Notes under the pieces: model-generated
Database searches by the model: none
The model's input: the letters and a program-made list of their open reading frames with translations, nothing else
Told to the model about the DNA's origin: nothing
Part shown: positions 25,945 through 34,724 of the stretch, one piece after another
How the letters are laid out: each line of letters opens with the position of its first letter
How positions within the stretch are numbered: position 1 is the first letter of the stretch
Assembly: GCA_016744855.1 (NCBI GenBank)
Contig: JADGDO010000011.1
Location: forward strand, 1-64,000
Reading direction: 5' to 3'
Source: Candidatus Fermentibacteraceae bacterium
GTDB lineage: Bacteria > Fermentibacterota > Fermentibacteria > Fermentibacterales > JCC-6
Length of the DNA: 64,000 bases
Program-made: the position numbers and the translations under genes

Positions 25945-26988
25945 TCACTGAATCAACCCCATTGCGTACTCCATAACGGGGTCAATACCTGCTGCAAAAT
26001 CTGCCTCCGTTGATTCAACATAGAGATCAGGAGGTACTCCTACACCTTCAATGTAGTGATAATCATGAGTAAGGGTTGTACCGCGTCCATAAGCAACAGA
26101 CCATGTCGAATCTGTACCTTGACCACAGCTGACCATATTGATGTAATTGCAACTTCCCCCGGTTGTGTCACCGACAGTTATTGTATTGGGGAAATAGTTC
26201 ATGTTTGCAGCCATATCCTCCGAACCATTAAGACATTCCCCACCAATAAGGAGATAGACAGTTCCATAAAATCGATTTGGACCTGCTGCATCAATAGCAG
26301 GGTGGTAGTCGCTGAGCATATCATATTCGGGACCGACTCGGTAACGGTAAACAGCTCCAATACGCGAATGCTCCAGGAATCGGCTCATTACATAATGAGA
26401 ATACCGATAGCTTTTTCTGCGAGCAAAGGGGTTCATCCTAATATCAAGGATTATGGCGGGAACACCCTCATCGACACAAGCACCAATGAAGTCATCGAAT
26501 GCCGGGGCAGCAAGAGTGTCAAAAGAAGTGGGAAGAGAATCAAAGAATGCATAGGGAAGAACAGCAGGATCACACCACCCAAACCCTTCAACATGGTCTA
26601 CAAACCCATTTGGAACCAGGTAGTTATCCATCAGAACACTCATGTCTACATTACTCGTGTATTCTTTCATAAAGGGGTAAACACGCTCTCCCGAGGGTGT
26701 TATCACGAAGAGCGAGGGGTCTTCCAGGATGGAAATCATATCAGCTGTTAATAAACTCAGTTCTTCAACAGATTCTACCTCGAGGGCCATTGGATAGTAC
26801 TCTCTGGCAACTTCAACCCAGTCAATGTCTTTTTCTATGAATAGTGGATAAAAACTTTCAAATGATTCCCATACGGTGTAGAAATCGGTTACATCTATTT
26901 CCGATTGAGGTACATTCTCTTCCGGTTCAAGAAGACAACCTGAAAAGAGGAGGGTTAATGCTGTGAGTACCACACAAGTTTTTTTCAT
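25945..26988 (-). CDS. S41-like (tail-specific) peptidase lipoprotein
   Basis: A 347-residue lipoprotein read from the ATG at 26988 (MKKTCVVLTALTLLFSGC); a Met three codons upstream is the alternative. LFSGC is a lipobox. The C-terminal half follows the S41 C-terminal-processing peptidase fold: PAIILDIRMNPFARR, then the segment around LIGGECLNGSEDMAANMNYF with Ser in GSED in the catalytic position, and VGDTTGGS. The protein has no PDZ domain in the first half, unlike the CtpA type. The likely site is the periplasmic face of a membrane. It follows the TonB receptor by about 60 bases and is probably in the same transcript. Confidence 0.75.
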   Translation of the reverse strand: MKKTCVVLTALTLLFSGCLLEPEENVPQSEIDVTDFYTVWESFESFYPLFIEKDIDWVEVAREYYPMALEVESVEELSLLTADMISILEDPSLFVITPSGERVYPFMKEYTSNVDMSVLMDNYLVPNGFVDHVEGFGWCDPAVLPYAFFDSLPTSFDTLAAPAFDDFIGACVDEGVPAIILDIRMNPFARRKSYRYSHYVMSRFLEHSRIGAVYRYRVGPEYDMLSDYHPAIDAAGPNRFYGTVYLLIGGECLNGSEDMAANMNYFPNTITVGDTTGGSCNYINMVSCGQGTDSTWSVAYGRGTTLTHDYHYIEGVGVPPDLYVESTEADFAAGIDPVMEYAMGLIQ

Positions 26989-27049
26989 AGCACACATCCG
27001 TTCGATTCTAATAAAGATGCAATGTGAAGAAGGCTGTCAAAATCAGCAG

Positions 27050-29644
27050 CTACCATGAGAACACCGCCGAGAGAAGAAAGTGTCTGGCCGGGGACCATGA
27101 TCTGGGATTCCCTGAGATGCCTGTAGGATCACCCGTGCTGTGAAAAAGAGTATTATCATATATGTGTATGATATTTCTTCGATTAAACAAGTTGTTAGCG
27201 CTCATCATAAATGAGATACTTCTCTCTCCCATGTCAAAACTCCGTGACAAAGAGAGATCTGTCTGCATGGTGAACGGTCTTCGCTCTGTATTCGATTCAA
27301 TTAGAGCTGATGATTGTGTGGGGATAGAATAAGGCATACCGCTTCCAAAGCTCCATGAAACGGATAGAGCAGAATTCTCAAAGGGATGAACCCCGGCCCA
27401 GAGCGGCCCCTCTCCTGAGAAGGAGCTCAATCCAACCGATACCCCTGCCTGGTGGGTTTGATCCCAATCAAGATAGGTATCTTCACGGGATACGTAGAAT
27501 TCTCCGTACTGCGCATAGTTATATCGCTGAAGCATCGAGGAGTAACGGCCTTTGGCGATAGAAAGGGTATAGAATATCTGCCCGGACAGATTGCTTTCCG
27601 GTGCTCGTGTCAGAGAGAACTCAAGACCCCTTACATTGCCATGACTATCATCATTGGAGAAGACATAATACTCACCTTCACTCTTGTCCTCGGTACTGAC
27701 AAGACCGGTAATGTCTTTGTTATAAAAAGAGAGAGCAAGATCAGTAAAGTTGTCAAGCTCCTGCCTGATTCCTACTTCAAAAAGTGTTGTCAACTCAGGA
27801 TCGAGGTCGGGATTGCCGGCAATAACCCTCTCAGCACCTGTATTGTAGGTTGTCTGGAGGTAAAGACTGTTCATTGAAGGCATTTGGAAATACTGACCGT
27901 AAGTTGTGAAGAAAAGAGATCTTTCACTGAAGGGTACAGAAAAACTGAATCTTGGGCTGAGATGTATTTTCGCATCTACATCTTCAGCAACACCTTCTTC
28001 GAGTGAGAATGAACTAGTGTTTGCGTCGAAATAATCCATTCTGAGACCGGCAGTAGTAATTACTCCGCCGGAGAACCTGTAACTGCCCTGGGCAAAAGCC
28101 GAAGCACTGTGGGGGTAAGCCTTCCAGAGAGAAACGTAACTATTTCCCGGCGATAAATGATAGACATTAAACTGGTATAAATCAAAGTAGCTGCCGGCAA
28201 TTCCAAGTTTTAGTCTCATTCTGGGGTTTGGAGTGATATCAAGATTAGCCATAGCTGTGCTGACAGTAGATTTGGAATCATGCCACACATTATGGTGCAC
28301 ACCATTGTAATAGAACCCGAGTGTATCTTCAATCAGTGAAGGTGGAGAATACTGAAAAAGCCAGTAAAGAGTATTCATATCCTCTCCCAGGTAACCCCCT
28401 TCTCTATCGAAAATGCGATTCCAATTTTCGAAGCGAACAGTACCGGCGGTGAAGCTAAAACTGGTTTTCTCTCCGAGTAGCTGTGAGAGATTGAAAATCA
28501 AACCCTCTGTTTGATTGAACATCGCAGGAATTGCATAATCCTGGTCTTTTGGGGGGAGTATTTCTCCTTCACTAAATGATAGTTCTTCATAGTGGTTCCA
28601 GGCCCATTGATTCCAGCCGTGTTCTCTGTACGAGCCGAGAGCACTCAAAGATATATTCGTTCTAGGGAATGGTTTATTTGTTATTTTTGCAATACATGAC
28701 CCGTCATTAAGGGAATTGTAGGACCAGTAACCCCTGGAATCCAGGTTGTTATCTCCACTGGCAGAGGCCTGACCGGATACACTGATAGAAGTTTCTCCGG
28801 GAAGGATTGACCCAGTAAGTGGCTCGGGACCCGAAAGAGTAAACTCAACATTCATAAGGTCTTTTCTACACTGATCAATATCAATGCTTTCCATGAATAC
28901 CTGCTCCCCAGAAGACAGCATTGAGGAAGTCATATCACCAAGACGACCGGTTATGCTAGCTTCAAACCTTTCTCCTCCCTCTCTACCGATTAGATCAACA
29001 ACACCTGAAAGGGTATTACCGTACTCAATGCTAAGACCCCCAGTCATCAGAGTCGCTCCCGAAACTGCCGAAATGGGTATGTCAAAATTAAATCTGTTAT
29101 CCATCGGTGAGCGCAGTGATATGCCATCCAGAACGTAATCAACTTCACCGGATCTACCACCTCTAACGTGAAGCTCACCATCCTGTTGAACAACACCGGG
29201 CTGAGCCGCGACTACATCAACTATTCGGCTGGTAGCCATTGTTCTCATCTCGGACAGGTCCAACTGATATGCGGTAGCTGGTACATCTCTCAATATGTGT
29301 GATCTTGATTGTACAACAGAAATCACTGTACTTCCAAAAGCATCCTCTTCGAGTTCAAAATTAACAATACTGGTATTATCACTTTGAACTGTTACTCTCT
29401 CAACCCGGGAAGTAGCTCGTCCAACCATTCTGGCGACAAGGGTGTATTCTCCCGGAGATACCGCACTGATTACAAATTCTCCCCTGCTACTGGTCATTGC
29501 TCCGAACACTGTTCCTTCAATATTAACTGTAGCGCCCACAAGGGGATCACCGGAGCCATCAAGAACAAGGCCTGCGATAATACCGCTGGGGGATGCCAAT
29601 GCAGAAAAAAGCACAAAAAGCACAGCAAGCACAAACTTAGGCAT
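27050..29644 (-). CDS. TonB-dependent outer-membrane receptor
   Basis: An 864-residue protein. The start at the ATG of residue 3 (29644) was chosen because GAGAGG lies 6 bases upstream; the TTG two codons earlier is poorly placed. A signal peptide is followed by a carboxypeptidase-regulatory-like domain (about 24-110; AGLVLDGSGDPLVGATVNIE), a plug domain (about 115-230; DVPATAYQLDLSEM, LHVRGGRSGEVDYVLDG), then a beta-barrel ending in a terminal aromatic (HFLLSAVFSW). The substrate is unknown; no TonB box is clear. It lies 75 bases after the propeller lipoprotein with no terminator, so a shared transcript is likely. The pairing resembles TonB receptors with a surface-exposed partner lipoprotein. 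Confidence 0.93.
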   Translation of the reverse strand: MPKFVLAVLFVLFSALASPSGIIAGLVLDGSGDPLVGATVNIEGTVFGAMTSSRGEFVISAVSPGEYTLVARMVGRATSRVERVTVQSDNTSIVNFELEEDAFGSTVISVVQSRSHILRDVPATAYQLDLSEMRTMATSRIVDVVAAQPGVVQQDGELHVRGGRSGEVDYVLDGISLRSPMDNRFNFDIPISAVSGATLMTGGLSIEYGNTLSGVVDLIGREGGERFEASITGRLGDMTSSMLSSGEQVFMESIDIDQCRKDLMNVEFTLSGPEPLTGSILPGETSISVSGQASASGDNNLDSRGYWSYNSLNDGSCIAKITNKPFPRTNISLSALGSYREHGWNQWAWNHYEELSFSEGEILPPKDQDYAIPAMFNQTEGLIFNLSQLLGEKTSFSFTAGTVRFENWNRIFDREGGYLGEDMNTLYWLFQYSPPSLIEDTLGFYYNGVHHNVWHDSKSTVSTAMANLDITPNPRMRLKLGIAGSYFDLYQFNVYHLSPGNSYVSLWKAYPHSASAFAQGSYRFSGGVITTAGLRMDYFDANTSSFSLEEGVAEDVDAKIHLSPRFSFSVPFSERSLFFTTYGQYFQMPSMNSLYLQTTYNTGAERVIAGNPDLDPELTTLFEVGIRQELDNFTDLALSFYNKDITGLVSTEDKSEGEYYVFSNDDSHGNVRGLEFSLTRAPESNLSGQIFYTLSIAKGRYSSMLQRYNYAQYGEFYVSREDTYLDWDQTHQAGVSVGLSSFSGEGPLWAGVHPFENSALSVSWSFGSGMPYSIPTQSSALIESNTERRPFTMQTDLSLSRSFDMGERSISFMMSANNLFNRRNIIHIYDNTLFHSTGDPTGISGNPRSWSPARHFLLSAVFSW

Positions 29645-29719
29645 ACTCAACCTCTCGATCCAAATCCAATAATTGGAATAGACTAAAACTAATATTAGTA
29701 CTTCTTTTCTCTGAACTCA

Positions 29720-30763
29720 TTATTGCTCCACAGTTAGAACATAGATCTGCCCGGAATCGGAAATCTTCAGGTCTATAGGATATCCTGCAAAATCAGCGAA
29801 TCCGTTTATTCCGTATGAGGGACCAATGTAAGTGTATCGATAGAGACGGGATGTTCCGTCTCCCAATGACCCCAGAGCGTAAACATTAATGTAATCATTC
29901 CCTGCGGCGGTTATCCAATTGGAATTTTCGATTGTGTCTGTGTTGTAGAATGACGGAGGAGGGTAACCGGGGTATGCATTCTTGTCGTAGACGCAACACT
30001 CTCCTATTTTCGTTCCATTAGATACAGCAACAAAATTTGAATCATGCGGGATTGGACATAACCCGGACCAACTCGCACCGATTGAATTCTGCACAAAGGT
30101 TAATCTTGTTCCTACCTCATCAGTTGCCTCAAGTCGGCCGATAAGGTTTGTAGTAGCAATCAGTAATGAATCATGGTAACAATTACTTGCTACTAGTTCA
30201 TTAATCACTGAATTCGCTACTATTTGTATTACTCTCAAACTCTCATTGGTCTCTATATCAACACGAACAACAGAATTTGAGGGACCGTCAGCAACCCATA
30301 GATCTCCAGGAGATCCACTGGTAATAGTCATGTCTATCGGTGATAAGCAGACAGAAAACTCATCAATGACTTCACAATCCGGTAGAGAAAGCTCCAGTAT
30401 CTTACCCATTGCACCTATTAGGTAGGCAGTATTCTCTGTTGGACTGAAAGTTAAATCAAAGTAGCCTGCAGGAGATGCAACTCCGACAATGTGTTCTCCA
30501 AGGAGAGAGAGGTCGTTGGAATCGTAAGATCGAACAATTCCTCCACTCGAAGCTACGAATAGTTTTCCCGGGTAGAGCATTAGGGATGATGCATTCTTGA
30601 TCCCCGGTATGGTGTTGACAATTTGCAGATTATCGGCTGAAACAAGATGCAACCCAGCGTCGTATATCATATCTTGCTCTGTAATGTTGGAACACGCGAG
30701 AAAAAACATAGCCACTAGATTCATTATCACTAATATGATAATTTTTTTTGTTACTTCTAACAT
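29720..30763 (-). CDS. beta-propeller lipoprotein
   Basis: A 347-residue protein with GAGGAG 7 bases before the ATG and a lipobox FFLAC. The mature part has repeats of YVTN/NHL type (PGKLFVASSGGIVRSYDSND, YFDLTFSPTENTAYLIGAMG, GDLWVADGPSNSVVRVDIET), compatible with a six- or seven-bladed propeller. It precedes the TonB receptor gene by 75 bases on the same strand. A surface or periplasmic substrate-binding role with the receptor is plausible, but this is inference from context only. Confidence 0.75.
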   Translation of the reverse strand: MLEVTKKIIILVIMNLVAMFFLACSNITEQDMIYDAGLHLVSADNLQIVNTIPGIKNASSLMLYPGKLFVASSGGIVRSYDSNDLSLLGEHIVGVASPAGYFDLTFSPTENTAYLIGAMGKILELSLPDCEVIDEFSVCLSPIDMTITSGSPGDLWVADGPSNSVVRVDIETNESLRVIQIVANSVINELVASNCYHDSLLIATTNLIGRLEATDEVGTRLTFVQNSIGASWSGLCPIPHDSNFVAVSNGTKIGECCVYDKNAYPGYPPPSFYNTDTIENSNWITAAGNDYINVYALGSLGDGTSRLYRYTYIGPSYGINGFADFAGYPIDLKISDSGQIYVLTVEQ

Positions 30764-30950
30764 CTAATCTCTCCTCATAGTTCTTCAATATCACTATTAG
30801 AATCTCTATTATCTGTAACTTTCTTCTGATGTCTTCTATGACATTTTCATACTACTGTTATGGGGAATCTAAATCGTATTAAACAGTATACTACATATTA
30901 TGAATGCACAAAAGGCCTATACTGAAAGGCTGACAGCTCCTGAAAGGGAA

Positions 30951-30978
30951 TTGAGAAACGACTGATATTTCATATATT
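30951..30978 (+). promoter_or_regulatory. candidate sigma70-type promoter for the adenylate cyclase
   Basis: TTGAGA (30951-30956), a 16-base spacer and TATATT (30973-30978). The AAGGAAAGGGA ribosome-binding site lies about 60 bases downstream at 31035-31045. The divergent spacer 30764-31051 shows no other clear element. Confidence 0.5.
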
Positions 30979-31051
30979 CAGTATTGCAAACTCAGAACTG
31001 GGCATGAATTGCCTTGCACTCTGCAAGGTCCTGAAGGAAAGGGAATTTCTC

Positions 31052-33460
31052 ATGAGAAGAACCATCGCAGTAATGTTTACAGATGTTGCGGGTTTTACCA
31101 CCTTCATGGAGCAGAATGAGAAAGACGCCATTGCAATGCTTGAAGAGATAAACAGATCGATTACTACGCTTCTCGACTCCCATTCAGGATCTCTGGTGAA
31201 AGAAATGGGAGATGGTACTCTCTCCTACTTCCTAAAGGGAAGATCCGCTATAAACTGTGCAAGAAAAATCCAGAAATCCCTTTCTGAACACAATTTTCAA
31301 CTAAGGATAGGCATACATTGGGGTAGTGTTATGCTGCAGGGAAACGACATACTCGGAGATACAGTCAATGTTGCTTCAAGATTAGAGAAAATGGCTCCTC
31401 CGGGTGGAATCTGCATTTCCTCAGAGCTTCTTCAAAATCTGGGTACGGGCAGAAAACCGGACACCTTCCCGCTGGGTCTTCAAAAGCTAAAGGGCTTGGG
31501 AAGGCTGATCAATCTGTTCCATGTGAAGGGCTCCAGGGGAGAGCCTCTGCCCATATCCCTAAAGAAGGAAGGGCAGGATGAAAACATTCCAGAATTCTCT
31601 CTTAGTGAATCAGTTCCATCGATAGCGGTCATGCCCCTTGAAAACCTTGGCTCTTCAGAAGATGATTTCTATGCCTATGGCATTACTTCCGATCTAGTTT
31701 CCACTCTCGCTGCAGCTGGTGGAATAGCAGTTACTCCTCTGACGGATCTCATGAAACTTATGAAAAATCAGAGCAGCAACAGTGAAATTGCAGACAAATT
31801 GAAGACCCGTTTTATCCTTAAGGGTTCTCTATGGAAGAAAGATGACTTGTTCCAGCTTTCTATTGAGCTCCACGATCTAAAAAAAGATAAGCTAATCTGG
31901 GCAGATAACTGGGTAGATAACTGGTTAGAGCTCTCTTCCATTAAGACAAAGCTTTCTGATGGTCTTCTGAAAGCCCTTGGAGTCAGACCTGTCACAAATG
32001 ATACTGTTTCAGATGATTCCTCAACTGAATCCAGAGCATATGAGATGTATCTAAATGCTTCTGATTTGTTTTACAACCGAAAATGCCTGGAGGATATTGA
32101 TAAGGCGAAAGAACTGCTCGACAAATCACTTGGTCTTCAACCCGACCTCTCTAGAGCGGCACTTCTTCACGGAGTTATTTGTACATACACCGGCGACCTT
32201 CAAGAGGCGATGCTGAAGCTGTCACATGCCTATGAAATGGCAATGGACAGTGGAGAAAGAGCAGGGGTAATACATGCTCTGAATTACATTGGTATTACTC
32301 AGGGAAGATTGTCCGAGTTCAAAAAAGCTAAAGCCACTTTTCTCCGTGCGATGATGCTGGCAAGAACTGTAGGTGACCTTTCCTCGGAAGCAAAAGCGCT
32401 CAGCAACATTGGTCTTATGGAGTGCAACATGGGCAACTATGCGAGTGCTCTCGAGCACATGGAGAAATCTTTGGAGGTACCGGGAGTCGACTCAATGGGA
32501 TTTCTTAAACCCAATACTCTTTGCAATATCGGGCTCACCCACTGGTTCATGGGAGAGAATTCAAGTGCACTGGATTTCTACAAAAAATCACTCTCTGTCT
32601 ATGAAGCCTTTAAAGACTTCAACGGGCAGGCAAGCCTGAATATGAACATTGGAATTGTCACAAGAAAAATGGGTTTATTCCAGGATTCCATCGCGCATAC
32701 AGAAAAAGCACTTGAACTCAACCTGCTTACCGGAGACAAGATGGGTCAGAGCAGAACCCTTGTTGGTATAGGCAACGTGCATAAGTACACAGGTTTTTAT
32801 GAGAAATCTCTGGCTTGCTACGCTGAAGCTATGGAAGTTGCGGATGAGATTGGTGACAGACTGAACTCAAGTATTATCAAGTCAAATATTGGAGTAATCC
32901 ACACGGCAAATAAAAACTACGACGAGGCTCTGTATTACTATGAGGATGCCCTGGCAATTTCTACTGAAATCAACGACAGAGAGGGCGAAGGGGAAATACT
33001 GTTTCTGATTGGAAACACTCTCAGGTTAAAAGCAGACACTGAAAAAGCGGATGAACAGCTTAGGGCTTCAATTCAGGTATTCAATGAGATAGGTGCAGAG
33101 GCACGAACCGTTCAACCCAGAACAGCTGTCGCTGTTCTGTTGTTGAAGTCTTCAGACCCTGAGAGTGAAACTGAGTTCTTAGAGCAGATCAAAATTGTAG
33201 AGCAGTATATCACTCCGGGAATGAATGACATAACCGAAACCCTCTTTTCTCTTTCAAACATCTACTCTGAATACTCTGATTTGCATTGTAAAGAGAAGAA
33301 AGCGGCGGCAAAGAGCCGTATCTATCTCAGAGATGCATTTGATTCTCTCATGAGGGAAGCCGGCAATATCCATGATCTGAAACTGAGGAATTCTTTCCTC
33401 GCTATCGATTTACACAGAGATATTACTGAAGCGTATAACTCGCCAAAGAGAAAAGAATAA
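31052..33460 (+). CDS. class III adenylate cyclase with TolB-like and TPR domains
   Basis: An 802-residue cytoplasmic protein. The start at 31052 was chosen because AAGGAAAGGGA lies 7 bases upstream; an ATG at 31004 has no site. The cyclase domain (1-170) has the metal Asp11 (FTDVAGF) and Asp54 (EMGDG) and base-binding Lys50. DTVNVASRLE gives Asp103, Asn106 and Arg110. These residues favour ATP as substrate. From about 188 to 320, SIAVMPLENLGSSEDDFYAY is the TolB-like domain found between cyclase and TPR parts in such proteins. About eight TPRs follow (to about residue 750). It is likely to produce cAMP in response to a protein-binding signal; no regulator of cAMP response is in the window. 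Confidence 0.92.
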   Translation: MRRTIAVMFTDVAGFTTFMEQNEKDAIAMLEEINRSITTLLDSHSGSLVKEMGDGTLSYFLKGRSAINCARKIQKSLSEHNFQLRIGIHWGSVMLQGNDILGDTVNVASRLEKMAPPGGICISSELLQNLGTGRKPDTFPLGLQKLKGLGRLINLFHVKGSRGEPLPISLKKEGQDENIPEFSLSESVPSIAVMPLENLGSSEDDFYAYGITSDLVSTLAAAGGIAVTPLTDLMKLMKNQSSNSEIADKLKTRFILKGSLWKKDDLFQLSIELHDLKKDKLIWADNWVDNWLELSSIKTKLSDGLLKALGVRPVTNDTVSDDSSTESRAYEMYLNASDLFYNRKCLEDIDKAKELLDKSLGLQPDLSRAALLHGVICTYTGDLQEAMLKLSHAYEMAMDSGERAGVIHALNYIGITQGRLSEFKKAKATFLRAMMLARTVGDLSSEAKALSNIGLMECNMGNYASALEHMEKSLEVPGVDSMGFLKPNTLCNIGLTHWFMGENSSALDFYKKSLSVYEAFKDFNGQASLNMNIGIVTRKMGLFQDSIAHTEKALELNLLTGDKMGQSRTLVGIGNVHKYTGFYEKSLACYAEAMEVADEIGDRLNSSIIKSNIGVIHTANKNYDEALYYYEDALAISTEINDREGEGEILFLIGNTLRLKADTEKADEQLRASIQVFNEIGAEARTVQPRTAVAVLLLKSSDPESETEFLEQIKIVEQYITPGMNDITETLFSLSNIYSEYSDLHCKEKKAAAKSRIYLRDAFDSLMREAGNIHDLKLRNSFLAIDLHRDITEAYNSPKRKE

Positions 33461-33477
33461 TAAATCCGGCACTAAGA

Positions 33478-34701
33478 TCAGTTAACTACTTTAAGAAAGT
33501 TGCCGTCTTTCTCCAGCTCTTCAACAGAGCCGATGATGGCAGAAGTCTCATCTCCATTATTCTTCAACATAGTAACTGCTTTTTCAGCATCGTCAGGGTG
33601 TATGAAAGCAAGGAGACCTCCCGAGGTTTCAGACTCGGTAAGAAGCTTAAGATTATCGGAAGGAACACCGCTCTGTACAGTTAAAAAGGAATCAACATAC
33701 TCGCTGACTTTGCAGACTCCCAGAGTTGTAAATCGTTCAAGAAGCTGATAGATATCTGAAAGAAGCGGAACTGAGCTCTGGCATATCTGAACAGTAAGAT
33801 TGCTGCTTCTTGCCACAGGCAAAGCATGCCCTAGCAGGCCAAAACCTGTAACATCTGTCATTGCGCTGACTCTAAAACGACTCAAAACATCGGCAGCATA
33901 CATGTTAAGCCTGCTCATGGAAGCCGTGACTTCACGATACTGAGAATCAGAAACACCATCTTTCATCATGCCATTCGCATAAACACCTGTACCTAAGGGT
34001 TTTGTAATAATCACGAGATCATGAAGATTTGCGCTGCAGTTTGTCTTGATTCTGTCAGGATGAACTGTTCCGGTTACGCTCATTCCGTAAAGAAGATCCT
34101 CCTGCTCCATAGTATGCCCGCCGACAAGGGAAACTTTGGCCTCCACGAGTTTACGGCTTCCACCTGCAAGCATTTCTCCTATAGCCTCAGCATTAATTAG
34201 ACCCGGAGGGTAGGCAAGAACATTCATAGCAGTGTGAGCAGTTGCTCCCATTGCCCATATGTCAGAAAGAGAGTTGGCTGCTGCAATCATCCCGTTCATT
34301 CCTGGATCATTTACAACGGGGAAGAAAAAATCAACAGTCTGAACAAGAGCAATGTCATCTGTTATACGATACACTCCCGCATCATCCATGTTCTCCATTC
34401 CCACAAGAAGATTTGGTGAATCATAGCTGGGAAGCTGTTTCAGTATACCTGCCAGCCTGGCGGGTTTAAGCTTGCCTGCTCAACCGGCGCAGGGTGCATA
34501 ATCCAACAACCTTATCTCTTTACCATTTGGTATTGCCCGGTCAGGCTGGTTTGGAGTCTCACTAAGTCTGGCGGCAAGGTGTTCACAATAAGTGGTGTCT
34601 CCCCTACCGTGGTGAAAATCTATGCATTCTTTGCACTTGCCGTGTCGTACACAATCGGCAGGACAGGGGCAATTTATCCCATCATATAACTTTATCGCCA
34701 T
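33478..34701 (-). CDS. selD: selenide, water dikinase, selenocysteine-containing, with N-terminal Cys-rich extension
   Basis: SelD makes selenophosphate from selenide and ATP for selenocysteine and selenouridine synthesis. Reading the frame from ATG at 34701 through the in-frame TGA at 34480-34482 gives 407 residues. Across the TGA the order is LLDYAPCAG-U-AGKLKPARLAGI, which aligns with the E. coli SelD active site (AGCGCKISP), so residue 74 occupies the catalytic Cys17 position. The Lys after it is kept. Later motifs agree: SPNLLVG, DDAGVY, TVDFFFP, ALSDIWAMGA-like, MTDVTGFGLLGH, TSGGLL. The first ~45 residues hold C-P-C, C, C..C and C/H residues (CPCPADCVRHGKCKECI), resembling small Cys-rich DUF6485-type domains, fused in front. 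A strong 7-pair hairpin follows the UGA. No in-frame start exists between the Cys-rich part and the UGA except TTGs. It ends 17 bases from the convergent cyclase gene. Confidence 0.87.
34447..34465 (-). promoter_or_regulatory. candidate bacterial SECIS hairpin in selD
   Basis: On the minus strand ACCCGCCA-GGC-TGGCAGGT forms a stem (one C-A mismatch) with a short loop beginning GG. It starts 15 bases after the UGA, with the loop about 23 bases after it. This fits the known bacterial SECIS rule: a hairpin just 3' of the UGA with a G near the start of the loop. It lies within the coding sequence. Confidence 0.7.
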
Positions 34702-34724
34702 TTTCTTCTTTCATCTTCAGTTTT

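Noticed and set aside
33478-34404. SelD as an N-terminally truncated gene starting at GTG 34404
   Set aside because: The 25 codons upstream encode conserved SelD sequence up to the UGA, so the gene is complete with readthrough.
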